From positions 1 to 64,000 of the forward strand of contig NZ_FOFF01000010.1 of the NCBI RefSeq assembly GCF_900110755.1: a DNA stretch of 64,000 bases, written 5' to 3'. The DNA comes from Streptomyces sp. yr375. Its GTDB lineage: Bacteria; Actinomycetota; Actinomycetes; Streptomycetales; Streptomycetaceae. The notes under the pieces are model-generated. The model made no database searches, had not been told where the DNA came from, and was given only the letters and a program-made list of their open reading frames with translations. The position numbers and the translations under genes were made by a program. Shown piece after piece: positions 8,502 through 16,912 of this stretch. Positions within the stretch are counted from its first letter, which is position 1. Every line of letters begins with the position of its first letter.

Positions 8502-9443
8502 TCACAGGGGTGTGGCCGCGTGCAGGATGACGAGCATGGTGACGGCGGAGTTCGCCGACGACATCGCCGACACGGCCGTCCCCGCGGCCGCGCCCCAGAC
8601 CGCGAGGCCCACGGTGGTGAACACCGGCGGCAGGCGAAGCACCACCGGCGCGGGACCGAGCAGGGCCGTCACCCGGCGCGGCACGGGCCCCGGCGCGGCG
8701 AAGTTGGCGAATGCGGGTTCGGGCGGTGTGCCGTGGGAGAGGAGGGCGGCCCTGCCGATCGCGCGGGCCACGGTACGGCGGCTGCCGACGGCCTGGGCCG
8801 CGTCCTCGTCCGCCCAGCGCTCGGCCGTGTAGGTGACGGCCGTACGCAGCGGCCACAGGAACGGGTTGGCCCGCGCGGCCAGCCGGACGGCGAGCAGGTG
8901 CCGGTGGTGGCGGGCCGTGAGGTGCGCCCGCTCATGCGCGAACAGCGCCCGGCGCTCGGCGGGTTGGAGACGGTCCAGCAGGGCGGCGCTCACCACGATC
9001 CGGTCGCGTCTGCCGCTGTCGCCGGGCAGGGCGTACGCGTACGGGGTCCCGTCGGGCAGGACCGCGACCTCGGTGCCGGGCAGCCCGGCGAGCGCCCGGT
9101 GGGCGCGGCGGCGGACCCGGCGGTGCCGCCAGAGGGTCCGGCCGCAGACCACGGCCACCGCGCACAGCGCGGGGATGGCGGCCCGGCCGGCGATCCCGTC
9201 GTACGGGACGGCCGCCCGCACCTCGGGGTCCGACCAGCCGTCGGGCAGCGGGTTGCCGGGGAGCTGTGCGGTGCCGACGACCATCAGCAGCCCCAGGCAC
9301 ACCGTGCTGCACACCGCCATCACCGCGGCCACGCCGGTCAGCAGCCGGGTCGCGGTGCGCGGGTGCAGATGCTGCTCGGCGAGACGGGCGACCGGCCACG
9401 CGGTGAGCGGCAGGACCAGCGGCAGAAAGACGAAGACCCCCAT
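8502..9443 (-). CDS. M56 family (BlaR1-like) membrane metallopeptidase
   Basis: 313 residues with three to four membrane segments and a zinc-protease HExxH-type motif, HERAHLTARHH, at about residue 170. The large extracellular sensor domain of true BlaR1/MecR1 is absent, so this is the minimal M56 form common in Streptomyces. It follows a BlaI-family repressor by 6 bp, and the expected role is cleavage of that repressor after a cell-envelope signal. The signal itself is unknown. Confidence 0.88.
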   Translation of the reverse strand: MGVFVFLPLVLPLTAWPVARLAEQHLHPRTATRLLTGVAAVMAVCSTVCLGLLMVVGTAQLPGNPLPDGWSDPEVRAAVPYDGIAGRAAIPALCAVAVVCGRTLWRHRRVRRRAHRALAGLPGTEVAVLPDGTPYAYALPGDSGRRDRIVVSAALLDRLQPAERRALFAHERAHLTARHHRHLLAVRLAARANPFLWPLRTAVTYTAERWADEDAAQAVGSRRTVARAIGRAALLSHGTPPEPAFANFAAPGPVPRRVTALLGPAPVVLRLPPVFTTVGLAVWGAAAGTAVSAMSSANSAVTMLVILHAATPL

Positions 9444-9449
9444 GAGCCG

Positions 9450-9875
9450 TCAGTCTTCGCCGTCGTGGTCGGCGTCGTGGTCGGCGTCGAGCGGGCCTTC
9501 GGTGCCGGGCGGGCCCAGCAGTTCGCGCAGCAGCCGTTCGTCGTCGGGGCCGAGGCCGGTGACGAAGCTGGCCAGTACGGCTTCCCGGTTGTGTTCGGCG
9601 TCCAGCACCCTGCGCATCCGGTGGGCGGCCAGCCCCGCCTCGTCCGACGCGGGCAGCCACGCGAACGACCGTCCGCCGCGTTCGCGGGTGACCGCGCCCT
9701 TGGCGAGCAGCCGGGTCAGGATCGTGATCACCGTCGTATAGGCGAGGTCGCCGCCGAGGCGCTCCTGCACCCACCCGGCCGTGGCCGGTCCGTCCGCCTC
9801 CCGCAGCGCCGACAGGACCAGCACCTCCAGCTCGCCCTGCCCCCGCCGCCGGGGGCGCTGCCGGTGATCCGTCAC
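9450..9875 (-). CDS. BlaI/MecI/CopY-family transcriptional repressor
   Basis: 141 residues with the winged-helix BlaI domain: QGELEVLVLSALREADGPAT, TTVITILTRLLAKGAVTRER, then GGRSFAWLPA. It is the first gene of an operon with an M56 protease, the usual repressor/protease pair. A BlaI-type dyad lies 69 bp upstream of its start, between it and a divergent membrane-protein gene, so it likely represses both directions. The C-terminal Asp/His tail (DADHDADHDGED) is unusual and could bind metal. Confidence 0.9.
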   Translation of the reverse strand: MTDHRQRPRRRGQGELEVLVLSALREADGPATAGWVQERLGGDLAYTTVITILTRLLAKGAVTRERGGRSFAWLPASDEAGLAAHRMRRVLDAEHNREAVLASFVTGLGPDDERLLRELLGPPGTEGPLDADHDADHDGED

Positions 9876-9943
9876 GCCCTGTCCCCTCTCTCCGCTTCCG
9901 CTCTCCGCCGCCGCCCGTTCTCCCGGTCGGCCATCGTATCCCC

Positions 9944-9959
9944 TCTACAGTGCTGTAGA
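9944..9959. promoter_or_regulatory. BlaI-type operator dyad
   Basis: TCTACAGTGCTGTAGA has perfect TCTACAG/CTGTAGA arms overlapping at the centre and contains the TACA...TGTA core of BlaI/MecI operators. It lies between the divergent blaI-like gene and the 10016 gene. Confidence 0.75.
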
Positions 9960-10015
9960 TTCAACCCGCGACACCTGCTACACCCGTGACACCCGCACCG
10001 AGCAAGGAGGAGTAC

Positions 10016-10603
10016 GTGGCCGGCCCGCCCCGCCTCCGTCCGGAGGACCGCGCGGACTTCGAGGCGGTACTGCGTCTGGCGACGAACACCGTGGACGCCG
10101 GTACGGCCGTCCGGGTGCGCGCCCGGGCGTTCGACGCCGCCGACGAGATCACGGCGGCGGCCGGCGAGGAGTACGCCGCCTACCTCGCCGTACGGTCGGC
10201 CGCCGGGCGCGGCACGCTGCTGCCGGCGCTCGCCGTGCTCACGCCGATCCTGGCCGCCGTATCCGCCGCGGCCCTGCTGCCACTCGGCTACGGCCTCCAA
10301 CTCGCCGACGTGCAGGGCACGTTGCCCGCCTCGCTGGTGACCGCGGGACTGCTGCTCGCGGCCATCGCGGCGGTCAGCGCCGTCGTCGCCCTCGCGGCCC
10401 TGCTGCGGACGGCGGTCAGCGAGCGGGGCGGTCCGCCGAGCGCCGCGCGGGTGGCGGAGGCCCGGCTGTCCTGGCAACACGCCCTGCTCGCCCGGGGGAT
10501 GGTGCCCCACGTGACACGCTGCGTCCACGAGAGCCCGAGAGAACCCGAAGAACCCGACGGATCCACCGACACCCCAAGGACGGGACCCACATGTTCGGAA
10601 TAA
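10016..10603 (+). CDS. Two-pass membrane protein of unknown function
   Basis: 195 residues from GTG 10016, set by AAGGAGG 5 nt upstream. The earlier ATG at 9986 has no such site. The N-terminal half is cytosolic and charged (LRPEDRADFEAVLRLATNTV...). Two membrane helices lie near residues 75-95 and 105-130, and the tail is hydrophilic. No family is recognised. It is divergent from the BlaI/M56 operon across the BlaI operator, so it may be in that regulon, and it overlaps tatA by 13 bp. Confidence 0.7.
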   Translation: MAGPPRLRPEDRADFEAVLRLATNTVDAGTAVRVRARAFDAADEITAAAGEEYAAYLAVRSAAGRGTLLPALAVLTPILAAVSAAALLPLGYGLQLADVQGTLPASLVTAGLLLAAIAAVSAVVALAALLRTAVSERGGPPSAARVAEARLSWQHALLARGMVPHVTRCVHESPREPEEPDGSTDTPRTGPTCSE

Positions 10604-10779
10604 GCGAGCTGGCCATCATCCTCGTCGTCGTCATCGCCGTCCTCGCGGCGAAGAGGCTCCCTGAACTGGCCCGTTCGGCAGGCAAGTCGGCCCGCATCCT
10701 CAAGGCGGAGGCCCGCGCGGCGAAGGACGACGACACGGGAACGGGTACCGACACCGGCACCGGTACCGGCCGGGTCTAG
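10591..10779 (+). CDS. tatA: TatA-family twin-arginine translocase subunit, very short
   Basis: 62 residues: a short N-terminal helix (MFGISELAIILVVVIAVLAA) followed by KRLPELARSAGKSARILKAE, the TatA/B hinge and amphipathic helix. The tail is a Thr/Gly repeat (GTGTDTGTGTG). It is shorter than most main TatA proteins and has no tatC partner here, so it is probably an accessory paralogue. It overlaps the upstream membrane-protein gene by 13 bp. Confidence 0.85.
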   Translation: MFGISELAIILVVVIAVLAAKRLPELARSAGKSARILKAEARAAKDDDTGTGTDTGTGTGRV

Positions 10780-10789
10780 GCTGGCCCCG

Positions 10790-11224
10790 ATGAACGGACC
10801 CGAGCAGCAGCGCCTCGCGTCACCGCCCGTGCGGCGGTGGCGGGCGTTGCTCGTACTCGGGCTGCTGGCCGGGCTGTTGGGCATGCACGCGCTGGCTCCC
10901 ACCGGTGCCGTTCACGAACACGCCGGGCCGCAGCACATGCGGATGACGGCATCCAGCGCCGTCGCGGTCAGCATCGCCTCGGCCAGTACTGACGGAGGCT
11001 GCCCCGGCGGCGACGGGCACTGCGGTGGCGGCGGTCACCTCCATCACGCCGACCCGACCTGCGTGGCCGCCGCGGTGAGCGGCGCACCGGCTCAACCCGC
11101 CCTGGTTCCCGACCCGGTGGCCGTCCCGGCGCGCGCCGACGCCGTCCGCTCGTACGCGATCGCGGCCCCGGACGGCGCACGCGCGCCACCCTCTCTGGCG
11201 GAACTCCAGCTCCTGCGGATCTAG
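10790..11224 (+). CDS. DUF6153-type His/Cys-rich membrane-anchored protein
   Basis: 144 residues. One N-terminal membrane helix (ALLVLGLLAGLLGMHALA) is followed by a His-, Met-, Gly- and Cys-rich segment (GGCPGGDGHCGGGGHLHHAD) that could bind copper or another soft metal. In Streptomyces, proteins of this look usually sit beside a DUF305 lipoprotein, as here. An extracytoplasmic metal-handling role is inferred, not shown. Confidence 0.7.
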   Translation: MNGPEQQRLASPPVRRWRALLVLGLLAGLLGMHALAPTGAVHEHAGPQHMRMTASSAVAVSIASASTDGGCPGGDGHCGGGGHLHHADPTCVAAAVSGAPAQPALVPDPVAVPARADAVRSYAIAAPDGARAPPSLAELQLLRI

Positions 11225-11352
11225 AAACCGCGCCGCACCGCGTCCCCGGCACGACGACACGGTGCGCCTCGGCACGTCCGGAACATCCGAATGTTCCCGG
11301 ACGCTTCGGATCCCCCTCTCAGAGCATCCACCAGCACAGCAGGAGTTCCAGC

Positions 11353-11976
11353 ATGCGCAACACCCGTACTCTGACCCGTCGCGCCGTTCTCGCGGCCGTG
11401 TCCGTCACCACCGCGCTCACCCTCACCGCCTGCGGCAACGACAGCGGTGACGGCGGCAGCGGCCACGCCTCCGCGTCGTCGTCGTCGGCAGCGAGCGCCG
11501 ACGCCACGGCCGCCGCGCACAACGCCCAGGACATGGCCTTCGCGCAGGGCATGATCCCGCACCACCAGCAGGCCCTGGAGATGGCGAAGCTCGCCGCCGA
11601 CCGGGCCTCGTCCGCCCAGGTGAAGGACCTCGCCTCGCGCATCGAGAAGGCGCAGGACCCGGAGATCAAGACGATGACCGGCTGGCTGACGTCCTGGGGC
11701 GAGGAGTCGATGCCCGGCATGGACCACTCCGGCGGTTCCGCGATGCCCGGCATGATGGACGGCTCGGACATGGGCGAACTGGAGAAGGCGTCCGGCAAGG
11801 ACTTCGACACCATGTTCCTGACCATGATGATCGAGCACCACAAGGGTGCCGTGGCCATGGCGACCACCGAGAAGGCCAAGGGCGAGTACGGCCCCGCCAC
11901 CTCCCTGGCCGACGCCATCATCACCGCCCAGACCACCGAGATCACCGAGATGAACAAGCTCCTCGGCAAGAACTGA
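11353..11976 (+). CDS. DUF305 domain lipoprotein
   Basis: 207 residues with a lipoprotein signal (lipobox LTAC, Cys near residue 27), a Ser/Ala linker, then the DUF305 ferritin-like helical domain with MIPHHQQALEMAKLA and MIEHHKGAVAMA. These His-His motifs and the Met-rich stretch (SMPGMDHSGGSAMPGMMDG) suggest copper binding at the outer face of the membrane. A good ribosome binding site (AGGAG) lies 8 nt upstream. It probably works with the DUF6153 protein upstream. Confidence 0.88.
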   Translation: MRNTRTLTRRAVLAAVSVTTALTLTACGNDSGDGGSGHASASSSSAASADATAAAHNAQDMAFAQGMIPHHQQALEMAKLAADRASSAQVKDLASRIEKAQDPEIKTMTGWLTSWGEESMPGMDHSGGSAMPGMMDGSDMGELEKASGKDFDTMFLTMMIEHHKGAVAMATTEKAKGEYGPATSLADAIITAQTTEITEMNKLLGKN

Positions 11977-12085
11977 CCGCCCCGGTGGGCGAGGCCGGTG
12001 CCGGTGCCGGTGTCCGTACCGGTACCGGCCTCACCACCACTGATCGTGCGGGCGCACCCACGGCCCCCGCCACTAGGCTTCCACC

Positions 12086-12544
12086 ATGGGGAGAACCGCA
12101 GGTGAACAGATGGGGGTCGTGACCGCGTTGGTGCGGTCGGCGTTCCTCGTGGACGCCGTGTACGCCGAGTCGAGCCGGGCCTACGGCATCACCCCGCAGC
12201 AGGGCCAACTGCTGTGCGTGCTGATGCCGCAGCCGTACGGCATGAGCGAGCTCGGCGAGATGCTCGGGCTCTCCAAGTCGAGCCTGACCGGGCTCGTCGA
12301 CCGGACCGTCCAGCGCGGTCTGGTGCGGCGCGAGCCCGATCCCCGGGACGGGCGGGCGGTACGCGTCGGACTCACCGAGGAGGGCGACCGGCTCGCGCAC
12401 GAGTTCTACGACGAGACGTGCCGCCGCGTCGAGAACCTGCCGTCGGGCCTGAACGCGAACGAGCGCGACCGGCTGGCCGCGCTCCTCGCCCGCGTCGTCG
12501 TCGACAACAAGGTCCCCGAGGTCTTCACCGACCCCGACGCCTGA
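12086..12544 (+). CDS. MarR-family transcriptional regulator
   Basis: 152 residues with a MarR winged helix: YGMSELGEMLGLSKSSLTGL (recognition helix), then VRREPDPRDGRAVRVGLTEE (wing). The partner genes point towards an efflux function: it converges with, and overlaps by 20 bp at the 3' end, an MFS transporter gene. The 100 bp upstream contain several CCGGTACCGG-like palindromes that could be its operator. Confidence 0.9.
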   Translation: MGRTAGEQMGVVTALVRSAFLVDAVYAESSRAYGITPQQGQLLCVLMPQPYGMSELGEMLGLSKSSLTGLVDRTVQRGLVRREPDPRDGRAVRVGLTEEGDRLAHEFYDETCRRVENLPSGLNANERDRLAALLARVVVDNKVPEVFTDPDA

Positions 12545-13781
12545 CCCCCGACACCTGACCGGCTGCGGTCGGTCCATGGGCGGCCGCGGTCGGCCCGTGG
12601 GCGGCCGTCCGCCCTTCCGGGCCGGTTCGCGCGGCGAGTGCCAACGCCGTGGTCACCGTGATGGACGCGACCGCCATCACCGTCATCGCCGTTGCGGGCG
12701 AGGTGAGTTGGGCGATCGTGCCGGCCAGGGCCGCGCTCACGCCCTGCATGGTGAGCATCCCGGCCGAGTGCAACCCCAGGGCGTGGCCGCTGAGTTCGGG
12801 CGGGGTCAGGGCCATCAGCCGCTCCTGCTGGACCAGGCTCGCGCCGAAGCCGACGGAGGCGAGGCCGGCGCAGAGCGCGGCGAGCGGGAGTGCGGGGTGC
12901 AGGGCGAAGAAGGCGTAGGGGGTGGCCAGGAGCAGGAGCAGCGGGGTGGCCGTGCGGGGGCGCAGGGCCGGTGGGAGGAGCCGGCCGACGGTCACGTCCC
13001 CGGCCAGCATGCCCAGCGCCGCGCACGCGAACAGGGTGCCCGCCGCGCCGGGGTCGTAGGACACGAAGAGCGCCTCGCAGCCGACGACGAGACCGTTGGG
13101 CAGCCACAGGCCCAGGTAGGTGAGGCGGCGGGGCCGCAAGGACCACAGGACGGCGTTCGTGCGCCGGGTCGCGGCGGCCGACGGCCGGCCGGAGACACGC
13201 GGCGCACGGCCGGTCAGCCCGAGCCCGGCGACGGCGGCGGCGCTCGCGTAGAGCAGCGCGGCGAGGAGGAGCACGGGCCGAGGGGAGAGCGCGGTCACCA
13301 GGGCACCGCCGGTCGCGTACCCGGTGATCTGCATGAGTCCGCTCATGATGCTGAACAGCGAACGCCCGGGCAGGTAGCCGTCCTTGCTGAGGATCTCGTT
13401 CAGCAGCCCCCAGCGGACACCGCCGCCGAGTGACGAGATCAGCCCCTGGACGAGCACGACGGCGAAGACCCCCCACACCGGCAGCCCGGGCAGCGCCAGG
13501 ACGCCCGCCGCGACGGCGAAGGCGAGGGAGATCCCGGCCAGCGTCGCTCTCGGGGGCAGCCGGTCGGCCCCGGAGAGCAGGAAGGTCGCGCCCACCACCT
13601 GGGCGAGCGACGGGCCGAACATGCTCACCGCCGACAGCAACGGGGAGTCGGTGGCCCGGTAGACGAGCGTGCCGAGGGCGAGCCCGCTCACCGTCTGGGC
13701 GGCGGTGAGGGCGGCGGAGGAGAGGAAGAGGGGCGTGAACTCGGGGACGCGGAAGAGCTGTCGGTATGGGTAGCCGGTCAT
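12525..13781 (-). CDS. MFS transporter
   Basis: 418 residues with 10-12 predicted membrane helices typical of the major facilitator superfamily (ALTAAQTVSGLALGTLVYRA, LLSAVSMFGPSLAQVVGATF, and a C-terminal ALGLHSAGMLTMQGVSAALA). It is divergent from an ArsR-type regulator across a perfect inverted repeat, so it is probably controlled by that regulator. Substrate unknown; drug or metabolite efflux is likely. The C-terminus carries a repeated AHGPTAA tail. Confidence 0.85.
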   Translation of the reverse strand: MTGYPYRQLFRVPEFTPLFLSSAALTAAQTVSGLALGTLVYRATDSPLLSAVSMFGPSLAQVVGATFLLSGADRLPPRATLAGISLAFAVAAGVLALPGLPVWGVFAVVLVQGLISSLGGGVRWGLLNEILSKDGYLPGRSLFSIMSGLMQITGYATGGALVTALSPRPVLLLAALLYASAAAVAGLGLTGRAPRVSGRPSAAATRRTNAVLWSLRPRRLTYLGLWLPNGLVVGCEALFVSYDPGAAGTLFACAALGMLAGDVTVGRLLPPALRPRTATPLLLLLATPYAFFALHPALPLAALCAGLASVGFGASLVQQERLMALTPPELSGHALGLHSAGMLTMQGVSAALAGTIAQLTSPATAMTVMAVASITVTTALALAARTGPEGRTAAHGPTAAAHGPTAAGQVSGVRRRGR

Positions 13782-13819
13782 GTGCGGAGTGTGGAGCGGG
13801 CCGGGGAGCGGTGGTTATT

Positions 13820-13839
13820 GTTTCGCGCTGACGCGAAAC
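13820..13839. promoter_or_regulatory. Inverted-repeat operator between the MFS and ArsR-type genes
   Basis: GTTTCGCG-CTGA-CGCGAAAC is a perfect 8-bp dyad in the short divergent promoter region, 39 bp from the transporter start and 34 bp from the regulator start. It is the obvious binding site for the ArsR-type regulator. Confidence 0.75.
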
Positions 13840-13872
13840 GTCGTAGGCGCAGGGGCGGGGGGGAGGGTCGTC

Positions 13873-14877
13873 GTGGGCTGGTGGCAGGTCAACGCGGACA
13901 CTCTGGCCCGTAGCCGCTTCGTGCTGTCCCCTCTCGCCGAGACCTTCGCGAGTCTGAAGCTGCTGCACGCGGGCGCGGGTACGCATCCCGGCGAGCGGGA
14001 CTGGTTGCGCGCCCGACTCCCCGGCTACCGCGCCGTACTGGCGGCCGACCCGGTGACCGCGTCGCTGGTGCGGGCCGGGATCGGGCGGGACTGGATCGCC
14101 GACTTCCTCACGCCCACGCCGAGGGACGGCGAGAGTTTCGAGGAGGGCGTGGCCCGGGTGCGGGCGGCCCGTCCGGCGGACGCCCGCGCCCATCTGCGGA
14201 TGTCGCTGGCCGGCCCGCTGCCCGCCGCCCTGGACCGCGACGACCTGCCCGAGCGGGCGGCCGAGCTGCTGGAGTACGTGTGGGAGGCGGGCGTACGGCC
14301 GTACTGGGAGCGGCGGCGGCGCATCCTGGAGGCGGACGTCGTCGCGCGGACCGCGCAGGTCAGCCGGGGTGGCTGGGCCGCCGTACTGGACTCGCTGCGG
14401 CCGGGGACCCGGTGGCTCGGCGAGAGCCGGTTCCAGGTCAACCCGCACGAGTATCCGCCGCGTGAGATCTCCGGTGCCGAGCTGGTGTTCGTGCCGGTCA
14501 CGCCGAAGACCGGGTGGGTGTCGTGGGAGGGACGGCAGCGGTACGCCGTCGTCTACCCGTGCGCGGGGGTGCTCGCCGAGGACCACCGGGAACGGGCCCG
14601 CGCCGTACCGGCCGCGCTGGCCGCGCTGCTGGGCCCGGCGCGGGCGGCCGTCCTCGTGCTGCTCGGCGAGGGCCCCCTGAGCACCACCCAACTCGTCGCC
14701 CTGACCGGCCGCCCCCTCGGCTCGGTCGGCCGCCATCTGCGCGTACTGCTGGACGCGGGGCTGGTGGAGCGGCGGCGCGCGGGACGCTCGGTGCTGTACT
14801 CACGGACGGCGACGGGAGAGGTCCTGGCCAAAAGCGGAGGGGGAGGCGGAAGCGGGGAACGGCCCCGGAAGGGGTGA
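13873..14877 (+). CDS. ArsR-type winged-helix regulator with DUF5937 domain
   Basis: 334 residues from GTG 13873. GGGAGGG lies just upstream, and the product then begins VGWWQVNADTLARSRFVLSP, the usual start of this family. A large N-terminal effector domain (residues 1-240) precedes a C-terminal ArsR helix-turn-helix (LSTTQLVALTGRPLGSVGRH, then LLDAGLVERRRAGRSVLYS). It is divergent from an MFS exporter with a dyad between them, suggesting a repressor relieved by the exporter's substrate. Confidence 0.82.
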   Translation: MGWWQVNADTLARSRFVLSPLAETFASLKLLHAGAGTHPGERDWLRARLPGYRAVLAADPVTASLVRAGIGRDWIADFLTPTPRDGESFEEGVARVRAARPADARAHLRMSLAGPLPAALDRDDLPERAAELLEYVWEAGVRPYWERRRRILEADVVARTAQVSRGGWAAVLDSLRPGTRWLGESRFQVNPHEYPPREISGAELVFVPVTPKTGWVSWEGRQRYAVVYPCAGVLAEDHRERARAVPAALAALLGPARAAVLVLLGEGPLSTTQLVALTGRPLGSVGRHLRVLLDAGLVERRRAGRSVLYSRTATGEVLAKSGGGGGSGERPRKG

Positions 14878-14906
14878 GGCGAGCTCCCGGGACTAACATC
14901 CGAGGC

Positions 14907-15410
14907 ATGACTACTGATGGCGTTACCTCTCCCCTCGACGTCCGGATCGACGCCCTCAAGGGCGGTTCCGCGGAACTCTCGCAGTACGCGGGCAAGGCCA
15001 TGCTGGTGGTGAACGTGGCCTCCAAGTGCGGCCTGACCCCGCAGTACACGGGCCTGGAGAAGCTCCAGGAGCGGTACGCCGACCAGGGCTTCACCGTCCT
15101 CGGCGTGCCCTGCAACCAGTTCCTCGGGCAGGAGCCCGGCAGCGCCGAGGAGATCGCCGAGTTCTGCTCGGCGACGTACGGCGTGAGCTTCCCGCTGACC
15201 GAGAAGGTCGAGGTCAACGGGGACGGCCGGCACCCGCTGTACGAGCGGCTCGTCGGGTTCGCGGACGGCGAGGGCCACGCCGGTGACATCCGCTGGAACT
15301 TCGAGAAGTTCCTGATCGGCCGGGACGGCACCGTCGTCGCCCGCTTCTCCCCGCAGACCGAGCCGGAGTCCGCCGAGATCGTCGCGGCCATCGAGGGCCA
15401 ACTCGGCTGA
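14907..15410 (+). CDS. Glutathione peroxidase family (Cys-type) thiol peroxidase
   Basis: 167 residues, full length. The peroxidatic cysteine is in NVASKCGLTPQYTGLE, with the conserved GVPCNQFLGQEPG and WNFEKFLI segments giving the Gln and Trp of the catalytic tetrad. Cysteine replaces selenocysteine, so it probably uses thioredoxin or mycothiol rather than glutathione (actinomycetes lack glutathione). It reduces hydroperoxides in the cytoplasm. Confidence 0.93.
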   Translation: MTTDGVTSPLDVRIDALKGGSAELSQYAGKAMLVVNVASKCGLTPQYTGLEKLQERYADQGFTVLGVPCNQFLGQEPGSAEEIAEFCSATYGVSFPLTEKVEVNGDGRHPLYERLVGFADGEGHAGDIRWNFEKFLIGRDGTVVARFSPQTEPESAEIVAAIEGQLG

Positions 15411-15538
15411 CCCACCCCACTTGACCTTGCCCCAGGGGCAAGCCACAGCCTCCTCGTCGCCGGCCGGAAAATCCCGTCCGGCCACGGAGGACGGCGGGGT
15501 GCAAGGGTGCAGGGGCGGACGTGCGAGAGGTACACGAG

Positions 15539-16435
15539 GTGACAGACGCCGACGGCGAGCTGCTGACCATCGGCGCGTTCGCCGCCCGCGCCCGCCTCTC
15601 GGCCAAGGCGCTACGGCTGTACGACCGGCTCGGCCTGCTCGCCCCGGCGTGCACGGACGAGGCCAGCGGCTACCGCTACTACCGCGCCGACCAGGTGGAA
15701 CGCGCCAGGCTGGTGGCCATGCTGCGCCAGCTCGACATGCCGCTCGCGCGGATCGCCGAGGTGGTGGAGACCCCGGACGGCTTCGCCGCCGGGGACCGGC
15801 TCGCCGCCTACTGGGACGACGTCGAGACCCGTTTCGCCGCCCAGCGCACCCTCGCCGCCTACCTCCGTGCACGGCTGTCGGGGAGGAGCTCCGAGTTGTA
15901 CGAGAAGTTCGAGGTCCGGTTGGTCGAGGTGCCCGAGCAGGTGGTCATCACCGAGACCCGGCACGCCCTCGCGGACGAGCTGCCCGTCTGGATCCCCGCC
16001 TCGCTGGGGCGACTTGAGCAGGCGGCCGGCGAGTGCGGAGGGATCACCGGCGCGCCGTTCGTCGTCTACCACTCCGCGGTGACCATGGAGAGCGACGGCC
16101 CGGTCGAGTCCTGCGTACCGGTGGCCGACGAGGCAGCGGCCCGCGCCTGGGCCGACCCGCAGGGCCAGGGCGTACGGCTACGGGCAGGCGTACGGGCGGG
16201 CGTACGGGTACGGATCGAACCGGCCCGCCGACTCGCCTACACCCGCATCACGAAGGCGCAGGTGGCACACCCCCAGATCCTCGCCCCCTACGAGGCGGTG
16301 GAGGCGTGGATGCGGCGGGAGGGCTGGGACTACGACGGCCACTGCCGCGAGATCTACTTCGCCGACTGGGACGCCGCCGGCGCGGATGACCCGGTGTGTG
16401 ACGTGGCGTTCCCGGTGACGCGGGCGACGTCCTGA
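15539..16435 (+). CDS. MerR-family regulator with GyrI-like effector-binding domain
   Basis: 298 residues from GTG 15539, chosen over the GTG at 15521 because GAGAGG lies 8 nt upstream. The N-terminal MerR helix-turn-helix reads TIGAFAARARLSAKALRLYD, followed by GYRYYRADQVERARLV. The C-terminal half resembles the BmrR/GyrI small-molecule-binding fold (VVITETRHALADELPVWIPA...EIYFAD). This arrangement is typical of multidrug-sensing activators. Its 3' end overlaps a reverse-strand gene. Confidence 0.88.
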   Translation: MTDADGELLTIGAFAARARLSAKALRLYDRLGLLAPACTDEASGYRYYRADQVERARLVAMLRQLDMPLARIAEVVETPDGFAAGDRLAAYWDDVETRFAAQRTLAAYLRARLSGRSSELYEKFEVRLVEVPEQVVITETRHALADELPVWIPASLGRLEQAAGECGGITGAPFVVYHSAVTMESDGPVESCVPVADEAAARAWADPQGQGVRLRAGVRAGVRVRIEPARRLAYTRITKAQVAHPQILAPYEAVEAWMRREGWDYDGHCREIYFADWDAAGADDPVCDVAFPVTRATS

Positions 16436-16863
16436 ACCGGGACCACCGCTGCGGCATGCGCCGGGCACGCTTGGGCGTCCACGGTGATCGGTGACAGTGC
16501 CTGGAACAGGCCGTTGGTGAGCCAGAAGCCCCACGACAGGTCGTTGCCGCAGCGCAGTTCGTACAGTGCGCGGCCGAACCGGTCCGCGTCCGAGACGAAG
16601 GAGCGCTGGCTGACGGGCTGCATGGCGGGGGCGCAGAGGCCGAACTGTTCCCGTAACCAGTGCAGCGCCTCCTCGGGGGTCGTCGGCGCGGCACGGACCA
16701 GGCGGGCCGGCTTCAGCAGCCAGTCCTTGAGCGCGAACGGCACGATGTCCTCGGCCGCCGACCTGCGCGCAGCGCTGTCCCCGAGCCGCTTCCCGTCGCC
16801 CCGCCACGAGTAGGCGTGCCAGTGCAGGGAGCGTTCGCGCCAGACGACGGGCTGCGCGGACAA
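16354..16863 (-). CDS. Conserved protein of unknown function in a WhiJ-like module
   Basis: About 169 residues from a TTG at 16861-16863; no ATG or GTG lies at the right place, so the start is uncertain. Recognisable features are VVWRERSLHWHAYSWRGDGK, FALKDWLLKPARLVRAAPTT and CGNDLSWGFWLTNGL, typical of an uncharacterised Streptomyces family seen near DUF397 genes. It follows a DUF397 gene after a strong hairpin and overlaps the MerR gene tail-to-tail by about 80 bp, so the true stop may also be ill-defined. Function unknown. Confidence 0.5.
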   Translation of the reverse strand: MSAQPVVWRERSLHWHAYSWRGDGKRLGDSAARRSAAEDIVPFALKDWLLKPARLVRAAPTTPEEALHWLREQFGLCAPAMQPVSQRSFVSDADRFGRALYELRCGNDLSWGFWLTNGLFQALSPITVDAQACPAHAAAVVPVQDVARVTGNATSHTGSSAPAASQSAK

Positions 16864-16870
16864 GTCCGGT

Positions 16871-16900
16871 ACGGCCGCGCCCTGTTGGGGGCGCGGCCGT
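16871..16900. terminator. Perfect 12-bp hairpin
   Basis: ACGGCCGCGCCC (16871-16882) pairs perfectly with GGGCGCGGCCGT (16889-16900) around a 6-nt loop, 12 nt past the DUF397 stop on the reverse strand. It could end or attenuate transcription into the next gene. Confidence 0.7.
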
Positions 16901-16912
16901 GTTCCGTGCGGG

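Noticed and set aside
14907..15410. Selenoprotein glutathione peroxidase
   Set aside because: The active-site codon is TGC in SKCG, so it is a cysteine enzyme.
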